A stretch of 64,000 bases of DNA from a virus. Position 1 is the stretch's first letter; every line of letters starts with the position of its first letter. The position numbers and the translations under genes were made by a program. The notes below the pieces were generated by a model. It ran no database searches. It saw only the letters and a list, made by a program, of their open reading frames with translations, and was not told where the DNA came from. The stretch is taken from positions 1-64,000 of the IMG/VR virus record IMGVR_UViG_3300009034_001352. One strand, 5' to 3'. Below, one piece after another: positions 16,920 to 22,886 of the stretch.

Positions 16920-16987
16920 TTTCCTACGAACCTGAAATTAATCAGGTTTTCGGCTGGTTACCATTCAGCTCTCATTCAGATAGGAAA
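16920..16987 (-). ncRNA. Candidate hammerhead-like ribozyme (type I topology)
   Basis: Read on the minus strand: stem I 5' strand TTTCCTAT (16987-16980), CTGAATGA core (16979-16972), stem II around GCTG...CAGC, GAAA (16951-16948), stem III ACCTGA...TCAGGT (6 bp plus the A15.1-U16.1 pair), a TTC cleavage triplet (C17 at 16928) and stem I 3' strand GTAGGAAA. All elements are in hammerhead order. Departures from consensus are one extra nucleotide in the CUGANGA strand and a bulged A in stem II. It lies 27 nt upstream of the DUF932 start codon. Confidence 0.6.
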
Positions 16988-17011
16988 AATTTATTTTTTT
17001 ATAATCAATAT

Positions 17012-17230
17012 TTATCTATCAAATTCACATTTTTCAATATGACAAAAATCATCAACTCTGCAACCATAACATATAGTTAAATTGGGACAATATTTTTGAA
17101 CAATTCCATAAAAATCATTCCCAAATTTATTATATGTTTCATTTAAAATTTTAGTAAACATTCTACTATTTGGATGATATATTATAGGGCAATTATTACA
17201 ATCTTCATCACATAATTTTTTTCTGTTCAT
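17012..17230 (-). CDS. Small cysteine-rich hypothetical protein
   Basis: 72 residues with eight cysteines in three groups (CDEDCNNC near the start; C at residue 47 and CYGC at 53-56; a final C near the end), suggesting a zinc or iron-sulfur site. AAAAGGAGAATAATAA precedes the ATG. No family recognised. It is part of the leftward early block of small genes. Confidence 0.55.
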   Translation of the reverse strand: MNRKKLCDEDCNNCPIIYHPNSRMFTKILNETYNKFGNDFYGIVQKYCPNLTICYGCRVDDFCHIEKCEFDR

Positions 17231-17252
17231 TTATTATTCTCCTTTTATTATA

Positions 17253-17366
17253 TTAAAATTTAGCTTTTATAGTTTGATAAATAGCATAAAAAAATCCAAA
17301 TATTAAAATTATTGAAAATGAAGTACTAATAAATACATCTAATCCATATAATATTAAATTGATCAT
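17253..17366 (-). CDS. Small single-pass membrane protein
   Basis: 37 residues, almost entirely one hydrophobic helix (VFISTSFSIILIFGFFYAIY) with a basic C-terminus. The ATG overlaps the stop of the upstream gene (ATGA) and has AGAGGAGAAC before it, which supports it as a real gene despite its size. Function unknown. Confidence 0.5.
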   Translation of the reverse strand: MINLILYGLDVFISTSFSIILIFGFFYAIYQTIKAKF

Positions 17367-17590
17367 AATGTTCTCCTCTTTATTTTATTATTTTTCCAAT
17401 TTTTATATGGAGTGTAGTCAGGATCTAAAAAGGTAGGTTTACTTATTTCTTTATTAACAAAATCATGTATAAACCATCTTATTTGTTTGCCTTCAAAATT
17501 AGAAGGCATATTACGTATTTCACATAGCATTTGATCTGTAAGTTCATGAAATATATCTATAATATAAGTTGATCTTTCTTTTAATGTCAT
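17363..17590 (-). CDS. Hypothetical protein
   Basis: 75 residues, mixed helix with a proline/basic tail (DPDYTPYKNWKNNKIKRR). CAGGAGAGATAAT precedes the ATG and the stop overlaps the next gene by 4 nt. No family recognised. A small early-block protein, possibly host-directed. Confidence 0.5.
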   Translation of the reverse strand: MTLKERSTYIIDIFHELTDQMLCEIRNMPSNFEGKQIRWFIHDFVNKEISKPTFLDPDYTPYKNWKNNKIKRRTL

Positions 17591-17591
17591 A

Positions 17592-17813
17592 TTATCTCTC
17601 CTGTATAATTATTTTATTTTCAATAAGATAATTATAAATTTGTTTGATTTTATTATAAACTTTTATTTTTGTAACTTTTGCAATAATATGAAAAAAAGTT
17701 TTTTCTTGACTAAAACCAATATCTTTTATTTGTTGCATCATAATTTTACCTTTTTTTGAATTTAAATAATGTTGTACTTTTTGAGCATGATTTTTTAATT
17801 CATTATCTTTCAT
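17592..17813 (-). CDS. Hypothetical helix-turn-helix-like protein
   Basis: 73 residues. The C-terminal ~45 residues (QEKTFFHIIAKVTKIKVYNKIKQIYNYLIENKII) have the helix pattern of a small winged-helix or DNA-binding fold, but no diagnostic residues. An excellent AGGAGGTAAGAAG site precedes the ATG. Its leader shares a 33-nt block with the leader of the gene starting at 18389. Confidence 0.5.
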   Translation of the reverse strand: MKDNELKNHAQKVQHYLNSKKGKIMMQQIKDIGFSQEKTFFHIIAKVTKIKVYNKIKQIYNYLIENKIIIQER

Positions 17814-17860
17814 CTTCTTACCTCCTAAAAAATAATTTTTACTTTTTTAAATGACTTTTT

Positions 17861-18067
17861 TTAGAACCAATTGGACCAACCAAATTCATCAAAAATTCGC
17901 ATAGTAAAATCATTTTCATTAAACTGAAGCGTTATTTTACAATCTATATAATCAGTTACAATTTCAGGCATATTTATTATTCCTTTTTTATCTTTTTCTT
18001 GTAATATATCAATTTCTTTTTCTGTGAATGCTTTCATTCTTCTTCTTTCTTTTTCTTTAATACTCAT
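17861..18067 (-). CDS. Hypothetical protein
   Basis: 68 residues with a basic N-terminus, acidic middle and a C-terminal strand-like region ending FGWSNWF. AGAGGGGAATGTA precedes the ATG, which overlaps the stop of the upstream small gene (TAATG). No family recognised. Confidence 0.5.
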   Translation of the reverse strand: MSIKEKERRRMKAFTEKEIDILQEKDKKGIINMPEIVTDYIDCKITLQFNENDFTMRIFDEFGWSNWF

Positions 18068-18246
18068 TACATTCCCCTCTTTATCATATAATGATTTGTT
18101 TTATGTTCAAAAATGTTCAAAATAACACTATCTTTTTTCTTCATATTAGTTATTTCTTTAAACATTTCTTTTACATTATTTACATAGATTTCATATACTT
18201 TTCTTGATCTTTTTGTTTTGTTATAATATATAGTATATCCCTTCAT
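18067..18246 (-). CDS. Small basic hypothetical protein
   Basis: 59 residues starting at the ATG after AAGGAGGAAGATAA. It begins MKGYTIYYNKTKRSRKVYEI, a likely pair of strands, then a lysine-rich helix. It overlaps its neighbours at both ends (ATGA and TAATG), so it is embedded in a coupled operon. No family recognised. Confidence 0.5.
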   Translation of the reverse strand: MKGYTIYYNKTKRSRKVYEIYVNNVKEMFKEITNMKKKDSVILNIFEHKTNHYMIKRGM

Positions 18247-18389
18247 TTATCTTCCTCCTTGTTTATAAAAGAAATTAAATCTTTTTCTGCTTCTATTAAA
18301 GTGTCAATTAATTTTCTATTTTTATCAATTAAATTTGTGATGATATCATCAAAATCTATAATAGTATTATCAGAAGTAGATTGTTCCAT
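18243..18389 (-). CDS. Small acidic helical protein
   Basis: 48 residues, one long amphipathic helix (IITNLIDKNRKLIDTLIEAE) with an acidic start, preceded by TTTTAGGAGGATTAAC. The stop overlaps the next start. This shape is common for small phage host-takeover or antirepressor-type peptides, but no function can be assigned. Confidence 0.5.
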   Translation of the reverse strand: MEQSTSDNTIIDFDDIITNLIDKNRKLIDTLIEAEKDLISFINKEEDK

Positions 18390-18668
18390 GTTAATCCTCC
18401 TAAAAAATGTTTTTTACTTTTTTAAATGATTTTTATTATTTAAAGATTCTTTTTTTATTATTATTGAATATACTTATAATAAAATAACTTTATTTTTCAT
18501 ATTTTCAATTTTCATGTTTAATAATTTTCTATTCTTTGCAAAAGTTATATAAAGAATTTTCATATTATTTTTGAATGATAAAAAATAGTAAATTCATTTT
18601 CTTGAATATCTAATGTAAAACTTCCAGGAATAGAAGAAATATTCTTTTTAATCAATTGAATTAAAAAA
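18390..18668 (-). other. Gap with a possible decayed small ORF
   Basis: 279 nt between two leftward genes. The minus strand contains a 40-codon open stretch (about 18553-18672) that translates to plausible sequence (NISSIPGSFTLDIQENEFTIFYH) but lacks an ATG/GTG and a ribosome site, so it is probably a remnant or is expressed by coupling to the upstream gene. The rest is A/T homopolymer-rich and includes the 33-nt leader block near 18397-18430. Confidence 0.3.
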
Positions 18669-19076
18669 TTATTTTCCAGTACAAACTTTCTTGATTTTAT
18701 TTGCTACTATACATAGTGCAGATAATGTGATTAACTTTTCTGTCAGTTTATCATTTTCCATTAATAATTCTTGAATATTCTTTTTCTTTTTTCTTAAAGA
18801 TAACCATTCATCTTTTTCCTTCCTGCATTTTTCTAATGATTCATCTAACCATGAAAATAATACCCCATTTTCTGTTCTGTATTCATAGAAACATTCTTCT
18901 TTTTTTGTGAAAGGATTCAGAAATTTTTCATATATTTCTTTTCCTGATTTACATTTTGATCTTCCTGATTTATCCCAGAAATTGGATTTTGTGTAATATC
19001 CATTTACTTTATTTAATGTTATTTCATCGATTGGTAAGCTCGTTTTTGGATACGTAATCCCAAATTTTCTTTCCAT
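18669..19076 (-). CDS. Hypothetical protein with C-terminal coiled coil
   Basis: 135 residues starting at the ATG after TTGAGGAGGGTATT; the longer open frame to 19166 runs through the structured leader and is not coding. The N-terminal half is mixed (TKSNFWDKSGRSKCKSGKEI); the C-terminal half is a charged helix with a hydrophobic end. The leader contains a candidate hammerhead ribozyme and the same 20-nt start context as the gene at 19652. Confidence 0.5.
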   Translation of the reverse strand: MERKFGITYPKTSLPIDEITLNKVNGYYTKSNFWDKSGRSKCKSGKEIYEKFLNPFTKKEECFYEYRTENGVLFSWLDESLEKCRKEKDEWLSLRKKKKNIQELLMENDKLTEKLITLSALCIVANKIKKVCTGK

Positions 19077-19087
19077 AATACCCTCCT

Positions 19088-19151
19088 CAAGGTTGTTTCG
19101 GCAATGCTTTGCCTTCATCAGTACCTCAGCATCAGAGGTAGACAGACCCCG
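19088..19151 (-). ncRNA. Candidate hammerhead ribozyme (type III topology)
   Basis: Minus strand, in order: stem III 5' strand ending TGTC (C17 at 19141), stem I hairpin TACCTC-TGATGCT-GAGGTA (6 perfect bp), CTGATGA (19121-19115), one extra A, stem II hairpin GGCAA-AGCA-TTGCC (5 perfect bp), GAAA (19099-19096), then CAACCTTG pairing back to CGGGGTCTG with a bulge and wobbles. The GUC / CUGAUGA / GAAA core is consensus; only the A between A9 and stem II is extra. It ends 12 nt before the start codon, within the ribosome-site context. Confidence 0.7.
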
Positions 19152-19208
19152 GTTTCCCAGGGTCACCTTAAGGAATAGGTCAGCTGTGCCTATCCCTCTA
19201 TATTTCTA

Positions 19209-19652
19209 TTAATATAGTTGATTATATTCTTTTTCATTATTCCTCCTTTCTTCAATCTCTTCCTCCTCTTCAATTTCTTCTTTCAAAAGATTTTCCCATT
19301 CATCGTATAAATCTAAAAAATCGCCATCTTCAATACATTCTATAATTGCTTCTTCTTCCGTCAATTTTCTCTCATCGTCTGTAGTGAATATTTCTGCCTC
19401 TTGATCCCAAGAACCCCAGCTCTCAAGATAATAAGATACATCAATATTTCCTAATCCCCACGCTTGGAGTATCAGAATAGGTTGCTCATTTTCTGGATTT
19501 GGATATGTTCCAGAAGTTTGTGTACTAATTTTCCCATCTTCATAGATCCAGATTCTGGACCCAGAATTATTGAAAACCATTTCTTTGTGAACTTCCATCC
19601 AATTGATGGAAGCAAGTGTTTTTTGAAATCTCTTTGTATTTTGTTCGTTCAT
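19209..19652 (-). CDS. Acidic hypothetical protein, first gene of the leftward block
   Basis: 147 residues starting at the ATG after TTGAGGAGGGTATT. The first ~110 residues look globular (SGSRIWIYEDGKISTQTSG, LESWGSWDQEAEIFTTDDER); the C-terminus is strongly acidic (about residues 110-140, nearly all D/E), which is common for phage proteins that mimic DNA or bind basic host factors (inference only). A GGGGC...GCCCC hairpin lies 25-45 nt upstream of the start. Confidence 0.5.
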   Translation of the reverse strand: MNEQNTKRFQKTLASINWMEVHKEMVFNNSGSRIWIYEDGKISTQTSGTYPNPENEQPILILQAWGLGNIDVSYYLESWGSWDQEAEIFTTDDERKLTEEEAIIECIEDGDFLDLYDEWENLLKEEIEEEEEIEERRNNEKEYNQLY

Positions 19653-20042
19653 AATACCCTCCTCAAGGTCGGGGGCTTTTCTTGCCCCTCTAATTATAAT
19701 ATACAACAGAAAAATTAACTTCTGCTCCAGTCAATATTAATTGATTTATAACTTTTCTTATTACGTTTTTATTCCATATAAAATAAAATCGACTTGAGAA
19801 TCGAACCCAAGATAATCAACCATGTCGATTAGATGCAGAATCGAACTGCAATTAAAACCCATCTTGTTTTTGTGCTCCTTGATTACTCCTCATTTTCAAT
19901 CATCCCAGTTTCTCTCAACTAATTTCATCTTGGATAATGGATACTGGACTTTCTTGATCTTAAGATCTCCGTGCCCCTGGTCTCCATCCAAGATAGGTTT
20001 TCTCCCCCATCTTGGACAAGGTTTTTATTACCTTATATTAAT
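19653..20042 (-). ncRNA. Long structured 5' leader or noncoding RNA of the leftward transcript
   Basis: About 390 nt without a supported gene between the leftward promoter and the first start codon. Minus-strand elements: CCAAGAT (20015-20009) can pair with ATCTTGG (19994-19988), which can alternatively pair with a second CCAAGAT (19933-19927). A GATCTTAAGATC palindrome lies near 19965-19954. Two T-arm-like hairpins are at 19850-19794, and a GGGGC/GCCCC hairpin is close to the start codon. The competing pairings suggest a regulatory leader or a processed RNA; no Rfam family is recognised. Confidence 0.5.
19787..19850 (-). other. Two tandem tRNA T-arm-like hairpins
   Basis: Minus strand: TGCAG-TTCGATT-CTGCA (19850-19834) and TTGGG-TTCGATT-CTCAA (19810-19794). 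Both have a 5-bp stem and the canonical 7-nt T loop TTCGANN. The second is enclosed by a 7-bp acceptor-like stem AATCGAC/GTCGATT (19830-19824 with 19793-19787), separated from the T arm by only 13 nt, so D and anticodon arms are absent. The linkers (ATGGTTGATTAT and ATGGGTTTTAAT) are alike, suggesting a duplicated unit. They could be tRNA mimics or tRNA remnants. Confidence 0.5.
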
Positions 20043-20071
20043 AATATACTATATATGTAAGCAAAAGTAAA
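20043..20071 (-). promoter_or_regulatory. Leftward early promoter
   Basis: Minus strand -35 TTTACT (20071-20066), 17-nt spacer, -10 TATATT (20048-20043). It uses the same -35 hexamer as the promoters at 20577 and 31194 and would drive the structured leader and all genes down to 15679. Confidence 0.7.
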
Positions 20072-20202
20072 GTACTTTTTGTAAAATAATAAAAAAAATA
20101 CATCTTTTTTTAAATAAAATCGTATACTTTCTCATACCTCTTTTACATGAAATATTTAGACGCTTATATCTTCAAAATAATGAACTTGTTTTATAAAAAT
20201 GT

Positions 20203-20222
20203 ACTGTACTTTACAGTTTTTT
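20203..20222 (+). terminator. Small terminator-like hairpin in the divergent control region
   Basis: ACTGTA-CTT-TACAGT followed by T6. The 6-bp stem is short but the T tract is clean. It could end a short plus-strand transcript arising in 20080-20200, where I see no ORF. On the minus strand the hairpin is also followed by a T-rich stretch. Confidence 0.4.
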
Positions 20223-20300
20223 ATAAATAACATAATTTCTAATTCTTTATAACATAAGGAGATAGAAGTCTGTCTTTTAAGCTAATATTTCTCATATTTT

Positions 20301-20345
20301 ATAAATCATATAATTACTTATAATATAAGTAATTATATGATTTAT
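20301..20345. repeat. Perfect 20-bp inverted repeat in the divergent control region
   Basis: Arms at 20301-20320 and 20326-20345 are perfectly complementary, with a 5-nt TAATA centre, all A/T except for a few G/C. It lies between the leftward promoter (20043-20071) and the rightward promoter (20577-20605). It may be an operator, a replication-origin palindrome or a cruciform. No T tract follows, so a terminator role is less likely. Confidence 0.6.
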
Positions 20346-20364
20346 TTATATTTATACTATATAA

Positions 20365-20490
20365 AAAAGTGGTATATAAGTATCACTTTTGAAATAAAAC
20401 CTTACTACGCCAATCTATGAGCGTCTAATATTCTTATAGTATTGAAAAAGTAAGAGGGGTCCATTACAAAATGTATTGAATCCCTCTTTT
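20365..20490. other. Noncoding stretch with two further hairpins
   Basis: AAAAGTGGTA (20365-20374) pairs with TATCACTTTT (20381-20390) around a 6-nt loop. Then AAGAGGG (20452-20458) pairs with CCCTCTT (20482-20488), flanked by A- and T-runs so that it could act as a bidirectional terminator. No ORF is supported between 20054 and 20600; the rest of that span is AT-rich sequence in which I see nothing further. Confidence 0.45.
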
Positions 20491-20576
20491 TCGAAGTATA
20501 TATGAAATAAACAAAAATAAAAAAAGTGTTCATATATATTATAATAAAAAATAATCAAAATTTATATATTTTTCTA

Positions 20577-20605
20577 TTTACTTTTTTGAAAATATTTTGT
20601 ACTAT
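20577..20605 (+). promoter_or_regulatory. Rightward early promoter
   Basis: -35 TTTACT (20577-20582), 17-nt spacer, -10 TACTAT (20600-20605). The expected +1 at about 20612 coincides with the first nucleotides of the GGATGGTTGAGTA element, so the leader structure begins at the very 5' end of the transcript. Confidence 0.65.
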
Positions 20606-20612
20606 TATATTA

Positions 20613-20748
20613 GGATGGTTGAGTATAGCATATATTATATAAGAAAATTTACAGCCCTTATTAAGGGGCGTCTTTTTTGGGTTTACTCAACCATCCAAAA
20701 TGCCCAAAATACCAGAAATGGTAAGACGCTCTTTAATAAGGGTTTTTT
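20613..20748 (+). promoter_or_regulatory. Structured leader with interleaved stems ending in a terminator (attenuator or pseudoknot)
   Basis: Segment A (20613-20625) is perfectly complementary over 13 nt to A' (20684-20696). Segment B (20655-20674) pairs over 20 nt, with G-U wobbles, to B' (20723-20742), which is followed by T6. The order A-B-A'-B' makes the two helices interleave. Inside B/B' sit TTTTGGG/CCCAAAA (20675-20681 with 20703-20709), whose loop contains A', and a GAAA-tetraloop hairpin ACCA-GAAA-TGGT (20711-20722). Either a transcription attenuator or a large pseudoknot is implied. It precedes the gene at 20763. Confidence 0.75.
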
Positions 20749-20762
20749 ATTGGAGAAAATAA

Positions 20763-20966
20763 ATGAATGCATCTGGACAATTGATGGAATTATTGAAACA
20801 AAATATAGATATCAATTCTAAAATTACATGTGGTAGATGTAATAGGAAACATAAAATATCAAGAATGTTTAGATGTTATGAGGGTTTGATTTGGTTTTGT
20901 AATGAATGCGCAAGTATTCATTTTAATATGAAAAGACCTAATATATTTGAAAGAAGAGATAAATGA
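20763..20966 (+). CDS. Small zinc-ribbon protein
   Basis: 67 residues with two CxxC pairs (CGRCNRKHK and CNECASIH) around a central region, a likely zinc ribbon. It is the first gene after the attenuator-like leader. The start is the ATG after TTGGAGAAAATAA. Its expression would be directly controlled by that leader. Function unknown. Confidence 0.55.
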   Translation: MNASGQLMELLKQNIDINSKITCGRCNRKHKISRMFRCYEGLIWFCNECASIHFNMKRPNIFERRDK

Positions 20967-21124
20967 ATAGAAATGAAGGAATATGGATACATCATAAAAG
21001 TGTATTTGAATTTCCGATTACTATAAAAGAATTTGTTAAGAATGATGAATTAGATTATAATCCAACATATAGTTTTATTTTTAATAAAGATAAAGGAGGA
21101 ATAAATGATAATAAAAGAAGGTGA
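20963..21124 (+). CDS. Small hypothetical protein
   Basis: 53 residues; the ATG overlaps the preceding stop (ATGA), so it is probably translationally coupled. It begins MNRNEGIWIHHKSVFEFPIT, with a basic C-terminus. No family recognised; it overlaps the next small ORF by 20 nt. Confidence 0.4.
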   Translation: MNRNEGIWIHHKSVFEFPITIKEFVKNDELDYNPTYSFIFNKDKGGINDNKRR

Positions 21125-21281
21125 TTGTTTTTATAAACGATACGATAAAAGGAAATATCATATAATCAAAATAATAGAAGACAATAATAAAAAATTAGTC
21201 ATTTATAAATTTTATGGTATTCACAAATAGTGGTGGCAATTATACAATAGAAAGTTTGAAGATGATGGAAGATTGGTTTAA
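21105..21281 (+). pseudogene. Small ORF with an in-frame amber codon
   Basis: ATG 21105 follows AAAGGAGGAATAA. The frame encodes MIIKEGDCFYKRYDKRKYHI... for 41 residues, then TAG at 21228-21230, then continues with plausible sequence (WWQLYNRKFEDDGRLV) to TAA at 21281. The downstream part reads as the natural C-terminus of the same small protein. Either a decayed gene, or a natural amber readthrough site; see the amber-codon finding. Confidence 0.45.
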
Positions 21282-21322
21282 ACATAATTTATATATATTT
21301 AAAAGAAATAAAGGAAAATTAA

Positions 21323-22642
21323 ATGAATAATTTACTTAAAAAAACATTATCTAATAATGGATGGATTCAGTGTAATAAATATTTAGCAAAAACAATAGGT
21401 ATTTATGAATCAATACTTATCAGTGAACTTATATCAAAATATAATTATTTAGAAGAAAATAATAAAATAAATAATGAATGGTTTTTTTATTTAAAAAAAG
21501 ATATAGAAGACAATACAGGATTATCAAATCATAAAGCATGGAAAACTATGAGCCATCTTCAAGAAATAAAATTTATAGATATAAAAAGAAAAGGAATTCC
21601 ATCTAAACATTTTTTTAAAATATTAGATGATAATATTATTAAATTTATTGAAAATCCTTTACAATATATAGAAAAATATATAGATCCCAGTGATTTGAAA
21701 ATTAAATGGCTTAGTGATTTAAAAATCAAATCACTTGCGATTTTAAAATTAAATGTATATTCTACTAATAATAAGAATATTAATAAAAAGAATAAAAAAG
21801 AAGATAAGTGTTTTCCTATAGAAAACACAAAAACTTCTATTAAAAAATTAAATTCTTCTATAGAGAAAATTATAAAAGAAATTCTTCCTATAGGAAATTT
21901 TACTAATAAAATCTATAAAAAAGATAAAAGTATACACAAAACAATCTTTTCTATAGAAAAATTTATATTATCTATGAAAGAAGGTAGATTAAGTCAACAT
22001 TATAAATTTGATCCTAATTGGATAGATAAATATAATATTATTATTCCTAATGGGAAATTTGATAATAATGAAATCATCCTAAAGAATTTTAAAAAAGCTA
22101 TCAAAAGATATAATAAAATGAAAATTGAAGGGTATTGGCCTCCTGATAAATCCGGATTAACCACTAATTTTATGAATTTTTTATACAACCCAAGATCACA
22201 TAAATCAAGATTTTTATATTGTTTATCTAATAGACCAATAAAAATAAGAGAAGCAGAAGTAGATAAATTAGTGGATAAACTTGATCCTAATATCAGACAA
22301 ATAGCTATAAAATATAAACAGAAAGATTGGGATGAAGTTATTTATTGGGAGAAAATATATAAATTATATAAATGGTATGATGAAAGTGAAGATGGATTAT
22401 CAGAATTAAATATGCCGAGATGGGAGGGAGTTTGTGGGTCATTTAGTATGTTTCTCGAAAAAATAAAAGAATTTTCAGAAACTTGGTCTAATTGGAATAT
22501 AGGTAATTTTGGTTATAATAATTCTACCTGGAAAATATTTGCCAGATGGCTTAAAGAAAAATATGAAATTAATATAAATTTTTCAAAAAAAGCAATAAAA
22601 AAGGCAATTGAAAATTATAATAATAATATAGGTATAGGATAA
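21323..22642 (+). CDS. Replication initiator-like protein with N-terminal winged helix
   Basis: 439 residues. The N-terminus (YLAKTIGIYESILISELISKYN, then an LSNHKAWKTMSHLQE helix-turn-helix) matches the phage/plasmid winged-helix class found in replication initiators and DnaD-like proteins, where it binds origin DNA. A lysine/asparagine-rich linker (about residues 135-215) separates this from a C-terminal helical domain with a tryptophan-rich segment (ETWSNWNIGNFGYNNSTW). It sits at the start of the rightward early operon. Origin binding is inferred from the domain, not shown. Confidence 0.55.
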   Translation: MNNLLKKTLSNNGWIQCNKYLAKTIGIYESILISELISKYNYLEENNKINNEWFFYLKKDIEDNTGLSNHKAWKTMSHLQEIKFIDIKRKGIPSKHFFKILDDNIIKFIENPLQYIEKYIDPSDLKIKWLSDLKIKSLAILKLNVYSTNNKNINKKNKKEDKCFPIENTKTSIKKLNSSIEKIIKEILPIGNFTNKIYKKDKSIHKTIFSIEKFILSMKEGRLSQHYKFDPNWIDKYNIIIPNGKFDNNEIILKNFKKAIKRYNKMKIEGYWPPDKSGLTTNFMNFLYNPRSHKSRFLYCLSNRPIKIREAEVDKLVDKLDPNIRQIAIKYKQKDWDEVIYWEKIYKLYKWYDESEDGLSELNMPRWEGVCGSFSMFLEKIKEFSETWSNWNIGNFGYNNSTWKIFARWLKEKYEININFSKKAIKKAIENYNNNIGIG

Positions 22643-22715
22643 AAGAAAAGAGTAAATAGATTTATATTTAGCCTGTGCGGTATAAATCGAAAATATAATT
22701 ATTTATAGGATAAGG

Positions 22716-22745
22716 CCCCTATTGAAAAATAGGGGAACTTTTACT
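22716..22745 (+). terminator. Intrinsic terminator after the initiator-like gene
   Basis: 8-bp stem CCCCTATT (22716-22723) with AATAGGGG (22728-22735), GAAA tetraloop, then AACTTTTA. It separates the initiator-like gene from the next promoter and leader. Confidence 0.75.
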
Positions 22746-22746
22746 T

Positions 22747-22778
22747 GACTTAATTTTTGCAATAGGATAATATAATGA
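22747..22778 (+). promoter_or_regulatory. Promoter for the second early operon
   Basis: -35 TTGACT (22747-22752); -10 candidates TAATAT (22770-22775, 17-nt spacer) or TATAAT (22773-22778, 20-nt spacer). The expected +1 lies at about 22783-22785, exactly where the leader element ATGCTGTCGGAA begins. Confidence 0.65.
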
Positions 22779-22782
22779 ATAT

Positions 22783-22871
22783 GCTGTCGGAAAAAATAAA
22801 TAATAAATATTTATCCCCCAGGTGGTTTTTAAACAAATCTTTAAATTCCGACAGCATCCTGGGGGATTTTT
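22783..22871 (+). promoter_or_regulatory. Second interleaved-stem leader ending in a terminator
   Basis: P ATGCTGTCGGAA (22783-22794) is perfectly complementary to P' (22845-22856). Q ATCCCCCAGG (22812-22821) is perfectly complementary to Q' (22857-22866), followed by a T6 run. The order P-Q-P'-Q' is the same as in the leader at 20613. P' and Q' are adjacent, so formation of P/P' should hinder the Q/Q' terminator, or both form a pseudoknot. It controls the SPOUT methyltransferase gene and downstream genes. Confidence 0.75.
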
Positions 22872-22886
22872 TATATAGGAACAAAA

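Noticed and set aside
19787-19930. Complete tRNA genes on the minus strand
   Set aside because: T arms are clear, but upstream sequence gives no D arm, no loop with U33 and a plausible anticodon, and no matching acceptor at tRNA distance. Called T-arm-like elements instead.
20613-20748. HDV-like nested-pseudoknot ribozyme in leader 1
   Set aside because: The A/A' helix is 13 bp, not about 7, there is no P3 hairpin between B and A', and the J4/2 catalytic cytosine region is missing because the GAAA hairpin abuts B' directly.
20597-20821. A 74-residue plus-strand ORF over the first leader
   Set aside because: It runs through the attenuator-like structure, lacks a ribosome site and overlaps the better-supported gene at 20763.
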